Below are positions 26,708 through 45,727 of a stretch of 64,000 nucleotides of DNA, in pieces. Position numbers and translations under genes: made by a program. The DNA is from Rotaria sordida (lineage: Eukaryota; Rotifera; Eurotatoria; Philodinida; Philodinidae). The stretch is taken from NCBI GenBank assembly GCA_905250125.1, contig CAJNOL010001292.1, positions 1 through 64,000 on the forward strand, given 5' to 3'. Position 1 is the first letter of the stretch, and every line of letters begins with the position of its first letter. A model generated the notes under the pieces. That model made no database searches and had not been told where the DNA came from. It saw only the letters and a program-made list of their open reading frames with translations.

Positions 26708-27072
26708 AGGTAACGCACTCACATTTTGATAACTTTCTATCTTAATTTCTCTCAAATAACTAAACGCAGAACCCTGAAATTTGGTGCATAGATGCATACT
26801 ATCAAGTTATTTAATGTAGAAAAGTTTCATTTCAACTCACTTTATGATTCACATTTTACAAGCAAAAATACATGCCGGTAACACACTCACACAAAAAGGC
26901 CCTCTTTTTTTTGGGTGCTATCGGAGATGATTCATTTTCAGCAAATGCGTACGTTAGAACGACATATGATCGAGAACAAGTTTGTAGTAGACAGTCTGAA
27001 CTATCTATTGAAAACAAGACATTTTCAAAAATGTTGTCCTACACACTGATTATTGCGGTAACGCACTCACTC
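26708..27072. repeat. Three dispersed copies of GGTAAC(G/A)CACTCAC
   Basis: GGTAACGCACTCAC occurs at about 26710 and 27057, and GGTAACACACTCAC at about 26876. All are in the same orientation, about 166 and 181 bases apart. The intervening sequence does not obviously repeat. It is more GC-rich than its surroundings. Could be the remains of a tandem array or repeated binding sites. Confidence 0.5.
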
Positions 27073-27496
27073 AACTTTATAGAGCTCATTAAAAACGCTA
27101 TTCTAACAATCTTCACAAAAAACAGGAAATGATCTGTTCATGTCAAACTGTAGATTTAGCATCAAAATCACTAGCAACGTCTTCATTTTTGATCAGAGTC
27201 AAGACATTGATCGAGATATGATAAGAGACAAAAGTAAATTTTTACACAAAAATGCTTCATTTTGACTGGCAACTACTGTTCCTTCTCAAAATCTTTCAAG
27301 ATAAACCAGATAGATCGACGCAGAATGTACGAAAACTTGAATTGAACACAATTAGTTGTGCTCAGAATGAGATTGCAACTCGCAACTTCAATAATGTTGA
27401 GCGACCGCGTTAGCTGGACAAGTCGTTTACATATTTCTTTTTAAAAATACTACTACGTTCTTTTATTTGCTATAAGAAAACATACAGAAGGAAATT

Positions 27497-28213
27497 TTAA
27501 AATTTTGAAGTAATGCCTCTTTCAGGACCTGGTTTTCTAGTTGCTTCAGCTTCAATACCCATAACTTCAACTGCTGCAAGATGTGGTGGTCTTGCTGATG
27601 CTTTACTTTTTTGTCGAGAAAATTCTTGTAATGCTAATAAATTATGATATTTAAAAAGTTTTTGGGCTATTTCTGGTTTAATTGTATACATATCAACAAA
27701 ACGATCAATTGAATATTCTTCTGGTGAATCACGATGTTTTTGAAGATAAGTAAGAAATTGACGTAATGATATACGACCTGGTGGAATACGTTGTGGTTCA
27801 ACATAACCAAAAGCACCATCCGTACTTTTTTCATCTATTGAGTCTTCAAGACGATTTAATAATGGAGGAATTGTTGGATGACTACTTGTATCATCACGTC
27901 GATGTATTACTGGATTATCACCAGTTGAATAAATTTTAACATCACGTAAATATTTTAATAATTGTTGATCTTTATTATGTATTGTTTCAGGTGCAATATT
28001 ACCTTAAAAACAAAATAAAAGAAGAAGAAATATATTTAATTAATTGAATATAAAAATATTTATACTTTCAGCATTTGATGATTGTAAATTTTGTAGATCT
28101 GTTGGATATCGTGGAGCAGGAGTTGGTTTTTCTTTTGAAAGAACTCTATCAACTCGATTATCGATATTATACATACGTAAAAATCGTGTTGCACGACTTA
28201 CAGCACTACCCAT
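27497..28213 (-). CDS. NDUFAF4: NDUFAF4, mitochondrial complex I assembly factor, 2 exons
   Basis: Exons 28066-28213 and 27497-28002, joined by a 63-bp GT-AG intron, give 217 aa ending in TAA. The N-terminus MGSAVSRATRFLRMYNIDNR, then VLSKEKPTPAPRYP, matches the diagnostic start of NDUFAF4 (a short basic segment, then N-x-E/D-N-R and K-x-x-P-x-x-A-P-R-x-P). The later PPGRISLRQFLTYLQKH and the DMYTIKPEIAQKLFKYHNLL segment match the conserved C-terminal half, which in the family works with NDUFAF3 in early assembly of NADH dehydrogenase. It is longer than the human protein (175 aa) because of a longer linker and a C-terminal tail rich in Ala and basic residues. Gly2 could be myristoylated. A 3' splice site (TTTCCTTTAG) lies 13 bases before the ATG, so the 5' leader is cis- or trans-spliced. 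Confidence 0.85.
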
Positions 28214-28228
28214 TATGTTTAAAAATCT
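28214..28228 (-). promoter_or_regulatory. 3' splice site just upstream of the NDUFAF4 start codon
   Basis: On the minus strand the polypyrimidine run ends in CCTTTAG at 28227, leaving only 13 bases of leader before the ATG. It may accept a spliced leader or close a 5'-UTR intron. Confidence 0.6.
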
Positions 28229-28696
28229 AAAGGAAAAAAAAACAAATATATTTATATATGTCAATTCTATTAAAAATTCGAAGTAAGATATTTCATCAGT
28301 TATTTTGTGACTATTTATTGAGATTCTGTATAGTTGCAAAAAAGTATGAAGCTTGTTGCCTTATACATTGATGTAGTTGTGAATTGTAGGCTTATTTTTT
28401 TAAATTTTAATTCAAAAAAAAAAATGTCACAGAAGATACATACGATTCAGAGATCGTTAATAGTACAAATAAAACGCTTTTCAGTTAAGTATAAGTATAT
28501 CCTTATTATTTTTCTTTTTCAAATGATAAGATTTTCGACATGTTCAACCGATGGTATGTCTTTCGATCAATTATACATCCTAAATTCTTTCATTACACAA
28601 GGCAATTCATAACTTAGTAGAAGTTTTGAAATTTACACGAGATTTTTTAGGTCAATTGTAGACTAATAAAAAAGAAATTTCTTAATAGACTGTTGT

Positions 28697-29218
28697 ACGT
28701 AAGTAAAGTTAGCATCAGATTCGAGTTTTTCCTGTTCGGATTCGCTATGTTGCTTGAGTTGGGTCTAAAATTCGTTTAGTTAGACTCAGCTCGAAATTCT
28801 GCATCGAATGATATCAATTTTATATAGAGTTATCGAACAAAACATTTTTCGACTCGATGAGGGTGGGAATGACGTCTGAGGGGTGGGATTGAGTGAAGTG
28901 AAAATTTTTTCGCCGATGATCCCATATAAAATTGATATCATTCGATGCAGAATTTCGAGCTGAGTCTAACTCAACCAATTTTAGATCCAACTCAAGCAAC
29001 ATAGCGAATCCGGACAGCAAAAACTTTCAGAAAATTTTTGAAAAAAACAGTGTTTTGGGGTCAAGTGTTGATTTTTGCTCGATGACCCCCCTTGATCTTT
29101 ACACCATCAGATTCACCGTAAAATTCTGCATATAACTCAAGTTGAACCAAAATTAACTCAAGTCCAGGGGCGAATCCGGACAATAAAAACTCGAATCTGG
29201 TGCTAACTTTACTTACGT
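28697..29218. mobile_element. Foldback MITE with ACGTAAGTAAAGTTAGCA ends and 9-bp target duplication
   Basis: Both ends read ACGTAAGTAAAGTTAGCA inward (left from 28697, right inverted to 29218), followed on both sides by CAGATTCGAGTTTTT. Just outside are GACTGTTGT (28688-28696) and TACTGTTGT (29219-29227), eight of nine bases identical, a plausible target-site duplication as made by Mutator-like elements. Inside, 28729-28826 and 28919-29016 form a second palindrome around a short GC-rich loop, and a third, diverged copy of the arm follows at about 29090-29190. No transposase. It lies between NDUFAF4 and CHFR, which are divergently arranged. Confidence 0.75.
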
Positions 29219-29786
29219 TACTGTTGTATATTTTCAAATTAAATATTAATATTAATCTGATATACCATTACTGCGAAATAAGTTCTAATATCATTTATGT
29301 AAAAAGACTTATATTGAATGGATGTGAACATTTTATTTAATTGGTTAGTTTTACAACCTATACTAGATTATATAGATATCTATTGTAAAATTTTTAAAAA
29401 AATTTTAGAATATAAAAAGTATTCTATAATAATTTTTATTAATATAAATTATAGTAAGTAAAATTTTTAAGTAGAATATAATTGGTTGGTTAGATAATCA
29501 ATGAAATTGTATTGTTTATTGTGTTATTGCATCTGTATGTTGTTATTGCTATTGTTTCTTTCCTTATATGGATCCTTTTCTTTTCCTTTCTTCAGTCAAT
29601 CAGTTGTAAAGTCAAAATAGCTAATGACAATTAATAGAAGAAAGAAAAAAAAAAAGACAACACGACAATTTTTTGTAAAAATGATGGCAGTGTACTACGC
29701 TCGAGTACTTTTTTTCAAAAGAATATCTAATTATTAAATTTTGAAGGTTATTTTAAAATATAATTAATAATTGTTTATTTTTTTAC

Positions 29787-29797
29787 AGATATTCTCA
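29787..29797 (+). promoter_or_regulatory. 3' splice site just upstream of the CHFR start codon
   Basis: A T-rich tract ends in TTTTACAG at 29788, nine bases before the ATG, followed by ATATTCTCA. No paired 5' exon is evident. It could be a trans-splice acceptor or the end of a 5'-UTR intron. The KDM4 gene downstream has the near-identical TTTACAGATATTA before its ATG. Confidence 0.65.
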
Positions 29798-32700
29798 ATG
29801 GATAATTCTGCTTTATATCGTTTAAAAAATTTAAACAATCATAATATAATATCCGTATTCAAAGATCAATTCAAAATTGGTCGTGCTACAAGTAAATAGA
29901 ATAAGCACTTTTTTTTTTTACACATTAGGTCATATTAATGAAATAGTAAATGTTTTGCTTCATATGTAAGCATGAAGGTTACATTGATACACATACTATT
30001 TATATATACTTCGTCCTTGTATAATATTGTTGTTTTTAAAATAAATGATTAAGTTTTTTTTTTTTAAAGGATATTGAAAAATAATCGGTAATGTTATTTG
30101 TTTTTGTCGATTTCCTATTTTATTCGACAAAGAAAAGTCTGCTAAGAATGATTTTTTTTTTCTATTTAAGTATATTGAATATATTTCGATTGTACTCGAA
30201 AGAAATTTACAGGTGAAAAGAATACAGATCTTATCTTCATTTCCAAGGTCTTATATAGAATAGTTTGTATGAAGAATTTCAGGACTTCTAAAGTTCGAAA
30301 AGGTTATAGTATGGAGAAGCGACCTCTACAAATTCTGAAATTCTTCATACAAACTACTGTATATGAGATTTTAAAAAAAATAGACATGTACTCAAACCGT
30401 TTTGATCATTTTTGCCTAAATGTAGAAAAATGTCCTTGTCGATACAGAATGTTTCTATCAGTAGGAGAAAAAGGATTTCGGCAACATTGTTAGAGTCAAA
30501 CAAAAAAAAAATGCAAACTCATTGCATGATTCTCCATTTGATTGTCAAAAGCAGATTATTGATATAGTTTAAAATATACAAATTCTGTTATTTGTTTTGA
30601 ATGTATGTATATCTACAAGAGTCTCTAACAAAAAATTCAATAGTTCCGTTAAATCTCAAGGTCTTTTAGTGTTTTTACTAGAATATTGCATAATATCTAT
30701 AAGTAAAAAAAAATCCATTGAAATCAGAAGTGGACACCTGTGGAGATTCCATCGTGATTTGTACCATTCAATTTTTTAGAATATAACCCATTGATTTAGC
30801 ATTTCAGGCTTTGTAACTTATAAATGTTGTGAATTAATTGCTATCATTTTGATTAATACTCTACTATATTTTATTTGTAACCAATTTGAATTGTATTCCT
30901 CTTGGTAAAAATACTGCTTGTCATTATCGAATTAAACGCTGCACAATATTGTTAAATTTAAAGTGGATGTACTCCATTACAAGATACATCTTCAGTAGGT
31001 CTTCTTCTGATTTCAATGATTTTTTTTATTGCGTATAAATACTACATAAAGTTCTAATAAAAATCTCAAAATAATTTAGCTTTGATGAAGCTATGAAATT
31101 TTGATTGAAAACTTCGCGCATATAGAGAACTCAACTAGGCTAGTTTTCAAAAAAAGAATACATGTTATGTACACTCGGCATGGGAAAGGATCGATATCTT
31201 GAAGAAACATTGTTTAGATCAATTTTTCGAAAATTTGGGACTTCTAGCAAAAAAAAACAACATTTCGATAGCTTAATCAAACCCAAATCTTTTTATTAGA
31301 ACACTATGTATTATCTATAGGCAAAAAAAAGAAATCATTGAAATCAGAAGGAGATAGCTGAAGAAGTTTCCTCGTAAGAGAAGACTGGAAAAAAATATTT
31401 GTTTGAGATTCTCTATTAAATTGATTTGAACTTCAAAACTAAATTTTATAATGAATAAAAAGATTTTCGAAGGAAAAATTATACGAATAATTTTGTTATT
31501 TAGCTAATGATTTGTCAATTGCAAATAATCCATATATATCATCATCTCATTGTATATTTGAATATGATCATGGACATCTTTATGTACGTGATACAAGTTC
31601 TAATGGTACATTAATTAATCGATCAAATAAAATAAGTAAAAATGATCCCGTAAGTTAACAATTTTTTGTAAGAATGATAAAAAGGAAAAGTTTTTTATTT
31701 TTTAGTGTGTTGAACTTTATTCCGGTGATACTGTACATTTAGTTTTTCGAAAAGATGAACCTGAATCAAGTATATTTATTTATTTAATTGTAATGGTCAA
31801 AACAAAAAATGTTTAATCACTTTAGATGTTATCTTTCAAGTAGAATTACCAATATTAAATCAAATTGAAGAACAATCAAATAAAGAATTATCTTCATATG
31901 ATGAAGGTAAGAATAATTTTCGTTTTTTTTTTTTGTATTTTAATTTGTTTTTCAGATACACAAATGACTTCATATCCATCAATTCCTCCTTTATCACCTA
32001 ATCGTTAGTTTTCTTAACTTTTGTTTTTTTTTCATAAATCCTATTTGAATGAATTTTCTTTTATAGAAACTCAAGAAAATATTGATTTATCTAGTCTAAT
32101 GAATACAAGTGCAGATGTTGAATTAAAACCAACCAAAGCAAAAGGCGAACCACGAAAAGAATTTGCTATGGAAGCGGGTGATGATATGGAAGATGTATTA
32201 ACATGTGTATGTTGTCAAGATATTATGTCGAATCCAATAAGCCTAGAACCATGTTTACATGCATTTTGTAATGATTGTTATGCTTCATGGGAAGCTGTTC
32301 AACGAACTTGGTAAGACGATACTTTTACGTATTTCTCTCATACAAAACAAAAAAAAAAGCTTAAAATTACCTCAAAAATATAGTTTAAGGTATCTCTAAC
32401 GAAATTTTGATGGCTATCATAAATTAATTGGAATGTAATCCAATGAAAAACCAGGATTTCCGAGTAAAAATCCATTTCAAAATTTTTCTCCTCGAATATC
32501 TGTCTTCTTATTTTTGATACTGTGGTAAAAATCTCAGCTTGATCAATCATACCGTCTTCCACAATCAAAAGAGACAGAGAGCCGGAGATGCAGAATCTTC
32601 CAAAAAATTTCCCCAAAGCTATTTTCTTCGCTACTCACAGACCAACTTTATTTGACACAAAACATAAGTAAAAAGACAACATGGCAACATTTTGTTCTCT

Positions 32701-34257
32701 TTGTTACTGTTCGTGCAACATAGGAATTCTTTCTACTTGTTCTTTTCTCAAGAGGTTCAAAACAACTGAACCAGCTGAAACTAATTTGAATAGACGATGC
32801 TGTTCTGTGTTTTTTGAAGAAAATTCAGTGTTTATCCTTCAATTGAGAGAAGTAGTTGGTGAGGCAGAACTTGATGAATGGATCTGCTAGATAAAGCGAT
32901 GGTGCATTCCAATGTAACATCACTTCTTTGTCGAAGGATTCGTGATCCAGAGCTCGATTGCCGCGAATGTGTTGCTTCAGGATTGAATCAGCACTCTCGC
33001 AAACAGCTTCACTGCGGATTTTGACAGCCATCAGAGAATAGAAATGTAGAAACTGTTCAATACCATTCGTCAGATCTTTGTTCGTGAAGAAAGTTTTCAT
33101 CGCTTTTGTCCAAACATTATATCCTGTAACAGTTAATTATGACAAAAACAAAGTTTTTCCTCTTCTAATAGTATTTTTTCCAAAATTTCCCCGAGTAATG
33201 CAATTGTTCAAAAAATCCCTCCTTCCCCCTCCCCCCTGCGCACGAGGAAGATTCTGCACCTCTGCAGAGAGCCATTATGGCTGAGTGGTTAAGATGTTCG
33301 ACACATATCCACAAGGTATTGTATTCGAGCCTGGACATCATCAGGCATAGAATATTTTTGAACATTTGCTATACACAAAAAGTCCCTTGCGGTCAGTCAG
33401 TATGTACAGAGAGTTTAAGTGAAGAACTCCGATTCGGGTCAACCTTTTGTTCAGGACTACAGTTAGTAATAGAGAGAGTCTTGAACGAGATATTAGAATA
33501 AGTGAAATCTAATCTATCTGTTTCCACTAAAGAGCTCGTTTCTATGGATTTGAAAACATTGAAAGAATGCGACAAAATAAATAGATGTCTGCAACATACA
33601 CTAAGTGTTGGTTTAGGTCTTCTCGGCATCCTATTCGAAGCAGTCCACAAACAAAGCAGCTCTTCAACAGCGATCGTGAAATTTGAACTGATGATAGTTG
33701 TTCGATCGTACCGCAGAAGAAAATTCTTAACACATATTTGGAAAGATTGAAGAAATCTAATTCTAACTAGCTGTCGAAAAATGAGTGTATATTTCGTGTC
33801 ATAAACTATTTCTTTTTTTAATTCTTGGTATTGACTTTTAACAAATACTGTTTTATTTTTTTTGTTTTAGTCCTAAATGTCGTGTTAAAGTTATTGGCAA
33901 GAAAAAAAATTTTGTAATTAATGGAATTTTAGAAGCTTATCTTAAAGCATATCCACATAAACGACCTACATCAAAACAATCTGATGAGAATAATGACGAA
34001 TCAACAAAGGCAAAAACTACAAAAAATGAAGTTTGTTGAAAAAACAAAAAATATATTGATATCGACTTTGTCAAAAAAAAAATCCTTGTTTTGGTTTATA
34101 AAGGTTGGTCCTGATGGAATGTATTTACATAATACTCAATATGGATATGATGATTATGATGATGATATGGACGAAGATGATGAAGTAAGTCATTATTATT
34201 ATTTTTAACTTAAAGATTTTTCATGATATATTGAAGATGGATGATGACAATGACCAC

Positions 34258-34293
<36 letters not shown>

Positions 34294-37281
34294 GATAATC
34301 ATCATCAAATTTATTTGTAAGTTTGACTTTATATAAGAATTCATTTGAATGATATATTATTAATAGTAATCCATTCGTTCTTCCTCCTCCTCCTCCTGTT
34401 GCTAATGTCAGATTTGTTTGCCGACAATGTCCACCACAAAGTGAGTTTAGTAAATTTTATTTTTATCTTCTATTCGATTTGATAAAATATTAAAATATTT
34501 TTGTTATTAGTTGCTGTAACTGCTGATCCAACTGATTTTCAATGTCCGGGAAATCAAAATCATATACTTTGTCAATGTTGTATACAACCAATGCCAGATC
34601 GACGAGATGAACCTGATATTCATCAACATTGTAAATAGGTTTTCTTTTTTTTTTAGTGTTATTTCATTTTTGGTATAATTTTATTTATTAGGTGAGATAT
34701 GTAAACAATTTTTTTGCAATATTTATTTTCAACAATGTTCACGAGCTGGATGTCTTGGATGTTTAAATCATTTACGAGGTAGAAATTATTATTATTTTAT
34801 TATAGAATGTTATTTTTATTAATAGATTTTAATTTTTCACCTCGTCATCTTACAAATTTCGTTAATGATAATCCTGTTGAATCACAGATTGTTCAAGTAA
34901 GTTTAAAATAAATCGATAAAAAATATACGAAAATTTACTTTGAGAAATAGAACTTAGTGAACCTACTCATCTGTACTCAATAGGGAATCAAACAATAAAC
35001 TTCGAGATTAAGTAATACAGATCTGAAGGCACCGGACCACTTTTTTATAACCCGAAAGACACTTCGTTTACAAAGATTTTTTTCTCAATAGACAGCTATT
35101 CCATATTTTTCGACTTTTATAAAAAGTGATGACCAAAGGAGGTAGGGGGGATACAATGGAGAAGCTTCCCCCGCAGAAAAAGTTATGCCAAAAAGGATAA
35201 AATCGTCGAGCCGGATGGCCCATTTCATAGACCTGGAAGGCACTCAGATCTCATCAATTAGAACATCTGCTATATTGAATAAAGATAAATTTCAACACTT
35301 TCTTACAAATGTAAAGATGATTACTATTGTTAAATGAAAGTTTGTATAGGAAAATTGCTATACATATGTAGTTTTAAATATGATTTGCAATCGACTTTGA
35401 ATCTAAATACAGAAGACTCATAATTAGTCTATAATACTTTCTTACCTACTTTTCAAGTTTGAATCTTGTTGAAGAAAAACTTGGATTCGGGATTCAGAAA
35501 AATGTGGACCAACAGTAAGCCTCTAGTTAATTTTGACTGATACTCTGAAATATCATACTACTTATAAAAGTAAAGTTATTCCTAAAATGTTTTAAAGACT
35601 ATCTTTACAAACAAGGTAGTGCTCCTCCTACGGATTCGCTGACCCTTTCGGAAATTCTGAAAGAAAAAAAAAGAGAAGATTTTGAGATATTTTTTATTGA
35701 GAATAATCACATTTGTCTTGTAAGAAAGAATTGGAGAGGTGATTCAATAATTAAATAATGTTTCGAAATGTTTTACTTAAATAATCATTTGTCTCTTTTA
35801 ATGACAGACGTCGTAACTTTATGAATTGTTCTTCCTTCAATAATAAAATCGTGTCTTTTGATAACTAATCTTTGGTTATGAATTTTTCTACCACTGAATC
35901 ATCTTGACAGTTCCATTAGGTGTCTTTATTTTTCAACATATCATGTTAACAACATAAAATGCTTGTTTCTGATTGGTCCGTTTCTCGACCAATGAAAGGA
36001 CGGATCAAAAATCCGACCTCAGATTCGGACTCCTCGACCCCGAAAACCTATACCTAAGTTTCATCAGAATAGTCCAAAACCTAATGAATAAAAAAGCTCG
36101 TTTCTGATTGGTCGGTTTCCCCAACAATGAACGCTTACATCAAAAGTCCGATCTTGGATTCGAATTCTTCGTCCCCGATAACCTATAGAAAAATTACATC
36201 TGGATGGCCAAAGCTTAAAAAAAAGCTGGTTTCTGATTGGTCCGTTTCTCGACCAATGAAAGGTCGGATCAAAAATCCGATGTCGGATTCGAACCCCTTG
36301 ACCTCAAAAACCTATTGCAAAGTTTCATCAGATTGTTCGAAAACCCGATGAATAAAAAAGCTCGTTTCTGATTGGTCATTTCTCGACCAATGAAAGATCG
36401 GATCAAAAATCCAATCTCGGATTCGGACCCCTAAACCCTGAAAACCTATTGCAAAGTTTCATCAGAGTGGTTGAAAACCCGATAAATAAAAAGCTCGTTT
36501 CTCATTGGCTTGAACAGACAAACTTTATGCGTTTTTTAATCGCCGTATGACCCTTTCTTTCAGAAAAGGGAATAAAGCTGTTAGTTCAATATCTGCGAGA
36601 TTAAAATATGAAACATAATGTAGCTGCTATTACTAATCATAAAGAAATTGTTTTATTCTATCTGTTTTGAAACACATTTCTTTACTAGCATGATATTTAA
36701 TCAGAAAGTATATCATATATTATAACAAGACGTTATTAATATATGGTTTGTCTGTGATGTTCTCTGACAAGTCTTTATGATTTCATTACTTGTTCTGAAA
36801 AAGATATTGCAATGGAAATTATCATTATGAATTTGTTTTTTTTATGAATAGTTTTAAATTGATATAGAAAAATTTCAATTTCTTATGAAAATCTTTTAGG
36901 ATTATCTTACAAATAATCATAAGACAATACGTGATTTACTTATTGAATGTTGTGATCGTCTTGATCGAAATGAATTTACTTGTTCGAATATTGATCGTAA
37001 TGCTGCTGGTAAATTCTTTTTAAAATATTTTATCTATCTTGAAAGTTTACTTTTTTTCGTTTTTAGTTTCTTCATCAAAAGTTGTTTGTTATAAATGTGG
37101 TTTAAAAATGTTTAAAGAATTAGTTTATCAATTTCGTGTTCATATGAAACAAGATGATATATTTCCAGTAATAATGCGTAATCGTGATAATTGTTATTAT
37201 GGTAAACGATGTCGTACACAATATACAAAAATTGGCCATGCACAAAAATTAAATCATGCTTGTGAACAGATTAAATTTTAG
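29798..37281 (+). CDS. CHFR: CHFR, FHA-RING-PBZ E3 ubiquitin ligase of the mitotic checkpoint, 15 exons
   Basis: Nuclear E3 ligase that in animals delays mitotic entry under stress and binds poly(ADP-ribose). Exons: 29798-29891, 31504-31649, 31706-31769, 31826-31906, 31956-32003, 32067-32310, 33871-34030, 34104-34184, 34237-34316, 34367-34440, 34511-34630, 34692-34778, 34826-34896, 36900-37008, 37067-37281. All are GT-AG and in phase, giving 557 aa (human 664). Residues ~5-105 are an FHA domain with KIGRA, SSSHCIFEY and DTSSNGTLIN. The RING at 191-235 has CVCC, CLHAFC, C and CPKC. A very acidic Asp/Glu run (exons 8-9) and a Pro run follow. Then comes the Cys-rich region (CRQC, CQCC, CEIC, CLGCL). 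The C-terminal PBZ finger has C-YYGKRC and IGHAQKLNHACEQIKF at the very end, as in human CHFR. Introns 1, 6 and 13 are large and repeat-filled. Confidence 0.95.
30262..30356. repeat. Short hairpin repeat in CHFR intron 1
   Basis: TAGTTTGTATGAAGAATTTC at 30262 recurs inverted as GAAATTCTTCATACAAACTA ending at about 30355. The arms are about 22 bases, nearly perfect, around a loop of about 50 bases. Confidence 0.75.
30985..31366. repeat. Foldback repeat in CHFR intron 1, with a further direct partial copy upstream
   Basis: Left arm (about 30989-31062): CTTCTGATTTCAATGA, then a T run, then ACATAAAGTTCTAATAAA. Right arm (about 31278-31365): TTTTATTAGAACACTATGT, then an A run, then TCATTGAAATCAGAAGG. 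A same-orientation partial copy of the right arm lies at about 30680-30745 (CATTGAAATCAGAAGTGGA), so the unit has moved or been duplicated locally. Confidence 0.7.
32345..32600. repeat. Dispersed repeat in CHFR intron 6, inverted copy of KDM4 intron 1 sequence
   Basis: The segment containing AAAATCCATTTCAAAATTTTT, CTTCTTATTTTTG and ATACCGTCTTC matches the reverse complement of about 39290-39440 in KDM4 intron 1 (GAAGACGGTAC, CAAAAATAAGGAGACA, AAATTTTGAAATGGATTTTT). The flanking poly-purine and TTAAAATTA(C/T)CTC stretches also match 39600-39630. It is therefore an interspersed repeat family, in opposite orientation in the two neighbouring genes. Confidence 0.65.
32575..33280 (-). pseudogene. 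Decayed transposon with transposase-like fragment in CHFR intron 6
   Basis: The minus frame 33100-32825 reads SEAVCESADSILKQHIRGNR and then EVMLHWNAP and LADPFIKFCLTNYF. This resembles the conserved 'SEA-x-CES' segment near the C-terminus of transposase-like ORFs, perhaps hAT-related, though the family is not certain. Short inverted ends (GATGCAGAATCTTCC near 32594; GGAAGATTCTGCACCTC at 33246) bracket about 690 bp. Further upstream minus-strand pieces (33393-33733) could be its N-terminal remains. There is no complete ORF, and the introns and exons of CHFR are unaffected. Confidence 0.45.
33271..33346 (+). other. tRNA-like sequence (degenerate tRNA or SINE head) in CHFR intron 6
   Basis: TGGCTGAGTGGTTAAG at 33278 is a good pol III A box, and GTATTCGAGCC at 33321 is a plausible B box at tRNA-like spacing. 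The T and D stems do not pair well, and no clear anticodon arm can be drawn, so a functional tRNA is unlikely. It abuts the decayed transposon in the same intron. Possible tRNA-derived SINE. Confidence 0.4.
35959..36515. repeat. ~130-bp tandem repeat, 4 and a partial fifth copy, in CHFR intron 13
   Basis: Units begin with GCT(T/C/G)GTTTCTGATTGGTC at about 35960, 36093, 36222, 36359 and (partial) 36491. Each continues through a copy of CTCGACCAATGAAAGG, then CGGATCAAAAATCCGA, then CGGATTC/CGGACTC, then AAAACCTAT...AAGTTTCATCAGA. Inside each unit ATTGGT faces ACCAAT across about a dozen bases, and CGGAT faces ATCCG, so each unit can form small stem-loops. The copies differ by a few percent to about 15 percent by eye. 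Confidence 0.85.
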
Positions 37282-37432
37282 AACTTTATATTTATTTTTC
37301 TGTTTCTTCTTCGGTTTTTTTTTCTCTTTGATATTAAAAAAAAAAACATATTTTTTTTTCCATTTGAAGTAAAACGTGATCATGATTAATTTCGAATTTT
37401 TATTTTGACTTTATTTTATTTTACAGATATTA
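37282..37432 (+). promoter_or_regulatory. 151-bp CHFR-KDM4 intercistronic spacer with a trans-splice-like acceptor
   Basis: Only 151 bases separate the CHFR stop (TAG, 37279-37281) from the KDM4 ATG (37433). The spacer is T-rich with an A run and ends in TTATTTTACAG (37426), six bases before the ATG. No 5' splice donor belonging to a separate KDM4 leader exon is obvious in it. This is the layout of a downstream gene in a spliced-leader operon. Confidence 0.55.

Positions 37433-45727
<8,295 letters not shown>

Larger units (their letters stand above)
21159..27496. other. 6.3-kb gene-free intergenic region, repeat-rich
   Basis: No gene is recognised between the 7-TM receptor and NDUFAF4. The region contains a 2.3-kb long-TIR element (21396-23685) with a nested inverted repeat, a 440-bp foldback element (25804-26243), and three copies of a GGTAAC(G/A)CACTCAC motif (26710-27070). 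The rest is AT-rich DNA with homopolymers and chance ORFs. Confidence 0.55.

Noticed and set aside
33271-33346. Functional tRNA-Ser/Leu gene
   Set aside because: A and B boxes are present, but the T and D stems do not pair and the variable arm expected for Ser/Leu is missing; kept only as tRNA-like.
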